From Lachnospiraceae bacterium (GTDB lineage Bacteria; Bacillota; Clostridia; Lachnospirales; Lachnospiraceae), in the NCBI GenBank assembly GCA_024696945.1, contig JAILGF010000033.1, forward strand, positions 1 to 44,580: a stretch of DNA of 44,580 nucleotides. Direction: 5' to 3'. Under the pieces are notes generated by a model. The model was not told the DNA's origin, ran no database searches, and saw nothing but the letters and a program-made list of their open reading frames with translations. This document shows positions 43,840 through 44,580 of the stretch, one piece after another. The position numbers and the translations under genes were made by a program. The stretch's first letter is position 1, and each line of letters starts with the position of its first letter.

Positions 43840-44580
43840 TTAGGCTACTTCGAAAGACTCGTTTAGTATGCGGAGTCCTTCACGTAGGATGTTGATAGCT
43901 GCGTTCCGGTCACGGCCGATTGCAAGACCGCAATTGCATTTCATTGTACGGATAGATAGGTTTTTCATCTCAGGATGCAACGTTCCACAGCAATGACAGA
44001 TTTGTGATGACGGGAACCACTTATCTACCCGGATAAGGTATTTATTTCTATCGGCCAATTTGTATTCAAGCATGTTTAGGAACATGCCGTATCCGTTATC
44101 AAGAGTAGCCTTACCGTTACCAAAACCTTTATTAGACATGGACCTCATATTCAGGGATTCTACACATACAACATCATACTGATTGGCTATCTCGGTAGAT
44201 ATCTTATGCAGGTTGTCAAGTCTCTGATTTGATATATGTCTATGAATCTTATTAACCTTACGCAGCTGCTTGAGGTAGTTTTGAGATTTGGCTTCATGCT
44301 TCTTGGAGCCTTGCATACGTGATAACCTGCGTTGTGCTTTGGCAAGTTTATCGTGGTTTTCACGGTAGTATTTGTGATTGGTGCCAACATTACCATTATT
44401 ATCTGTGTACAAACCGTCTGAAGCATAGTCCAAACCTATAGCGTTAGCCTTATCTGCTATATAGGTATTTACGGGATTTTCGAACTCAAAAAGCACGGAT
44501 ACATAATACTTGCCGTCTGAATCCTGTGATATGGTAGCAGACTTGATAAGCCAGCTGTCATCAGGCTTACGATGGATAAC
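43840..44580 (-). CDS. tnpB: TnpB RNA-guided nuclease (IS200/IS605 family), 5' end outside window
   Basis: The frame is open to the window edge, giving the last 246 residues. The RuvC catalytic residues are all present: Asp in AIGLDYASDG, Glu in VVCVESLNMRS and Asp in GRDRNAAINI. The zinc ribbon CHCCG...CNCG lies between the last two. This is the C-terminal two-thirds of a TnpB of about 370-400 residues. It looks intact rather than nuclease-dead. tnpA is not seen in the window. Confidence 0.9.
   Translation of the reverse strand, partial: VIHRKPDDSWLIKSATISQDSDGKYYVSVLFEFENPVNTYIADKANAIGLDYASDGLYTDNNGNVGTNHKYYRENHDKLAKAQRRLSRMQGSKKHEAKSQNYLKQLRKVNKIHRHISNQRLDNLHKISTEIANQYDVVCVESLNMRSMSNKGFGNGKATLDNGYGMFLNMLEYKLADRNKYLIRVDKWFPSSQICHCCGTLHPEMKNLSIRTMKCNCGLAIGRDRNAAINILREGLRILNESFEVA

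Larger units (their letters stand above)
43700..44580 (-). mobile_element. IS200/IS605-type element, partial (left end outside window)
   Basis: It consists of tnpB and the right-end hairpin region. It is inserted directly upstream of the exopolysaccharide promoter and reads in the same direction. The left end and any tnpA are beyond base 44580, so size and autonomy cannot be judged. Confidence 0.7.

Noticed and set aside
43840..44580. Nuclease-dead TnpB (TldR-like repressor)
   Set aside because: Asp, Glu and Asp of the RuvC motifs and the zinc ribbon are all present in the visible part.

Overview
The window looks like chromosomal DNA of a Lachnospiraceae-type anaerobic Clostridia bacterium (inference). 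The signs are strong purine-rich ribosome binding sites, DUF4317, DUF1653 and DUF975/CmpB-type proteins, a multi-subunit 2-oxoacid:ferredoxin oxidoreductase, an intracellular plant-mannoside pathway and exopolysaccharide genes. Most genes lie on the minus strand in tight runs. No rRNA, tRNA or CRISPR array is visible.

Positions 1-2500: the tail of an unidentified plus-strand gene and its terminator, then a decayed minus-strand operon. It held a secreted SH3-NlpC/P60 cell-wall peptidase gene (two frameshifts), a small intact ORF and a second small gene (two frameshifts).

2500-6900: an ABC ATPase fused to an RsbW-like ATPase domain, a secreted 5'-nucleotidase, and a STAS/RsbW-like pair. This is a small cluster of partner-switching-type domains.

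6900-21300: ten minus-strand genes with very short gaps, read from one consensus promoter at 21321-21349. In transcription order they are two paralogous MutS-like ATPases, a DUF975-CmpB membrane protein, a membrane metallophosphoesterase, a fructokinase, a GH2 beta-mannosidase, a YihS/mannose-isomerase-like AGE protein, a GNAT protein, a histidine kinase and a SARP-type response regulator. The sugar genes make a coherent route: mannoside to mannose to fructose to fructose-6-phosphate.

21400-24940: a plus-strand island with an ABC-F protein, a GtrB-like glycosyltransferase and a small membrane protein.

24950-33450: a minus-strand run headed by an unusual fusion of ketopantoate-reductase-like protein and 2x[4Fe-4S] ferredoxin. 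It is followed by the alpha, beta and gamma subunits of a 2-oxoacid:ferredoxin oxidoreductase, an acyl-CoA synthetase, a patatin-like protein, an unknown membrane protein and a DUF1653 protein. The ligase plus oxidoreductase could make branched-chain or aromatic 2-oxoacids from fatty acids by reductive carboxylation, or run the reverse.

33600-38300: DUF4317, MoxR ATPase, DUF58 and a DUF4129-like membrane protein.

38370-43600: an exopolysaccharide operon (glycosyltransferase, rfbC, glycosyltransferase, polymerase/ligase, Wzz) with a consensus-like promoter at 43661-43689. Immediately upstream is the right end of an IS200/IS605-type element carrying tnpB, which runs off the window.

Three intergenic palindromic repeats are present. 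Two of them supply the last codons of a gene.
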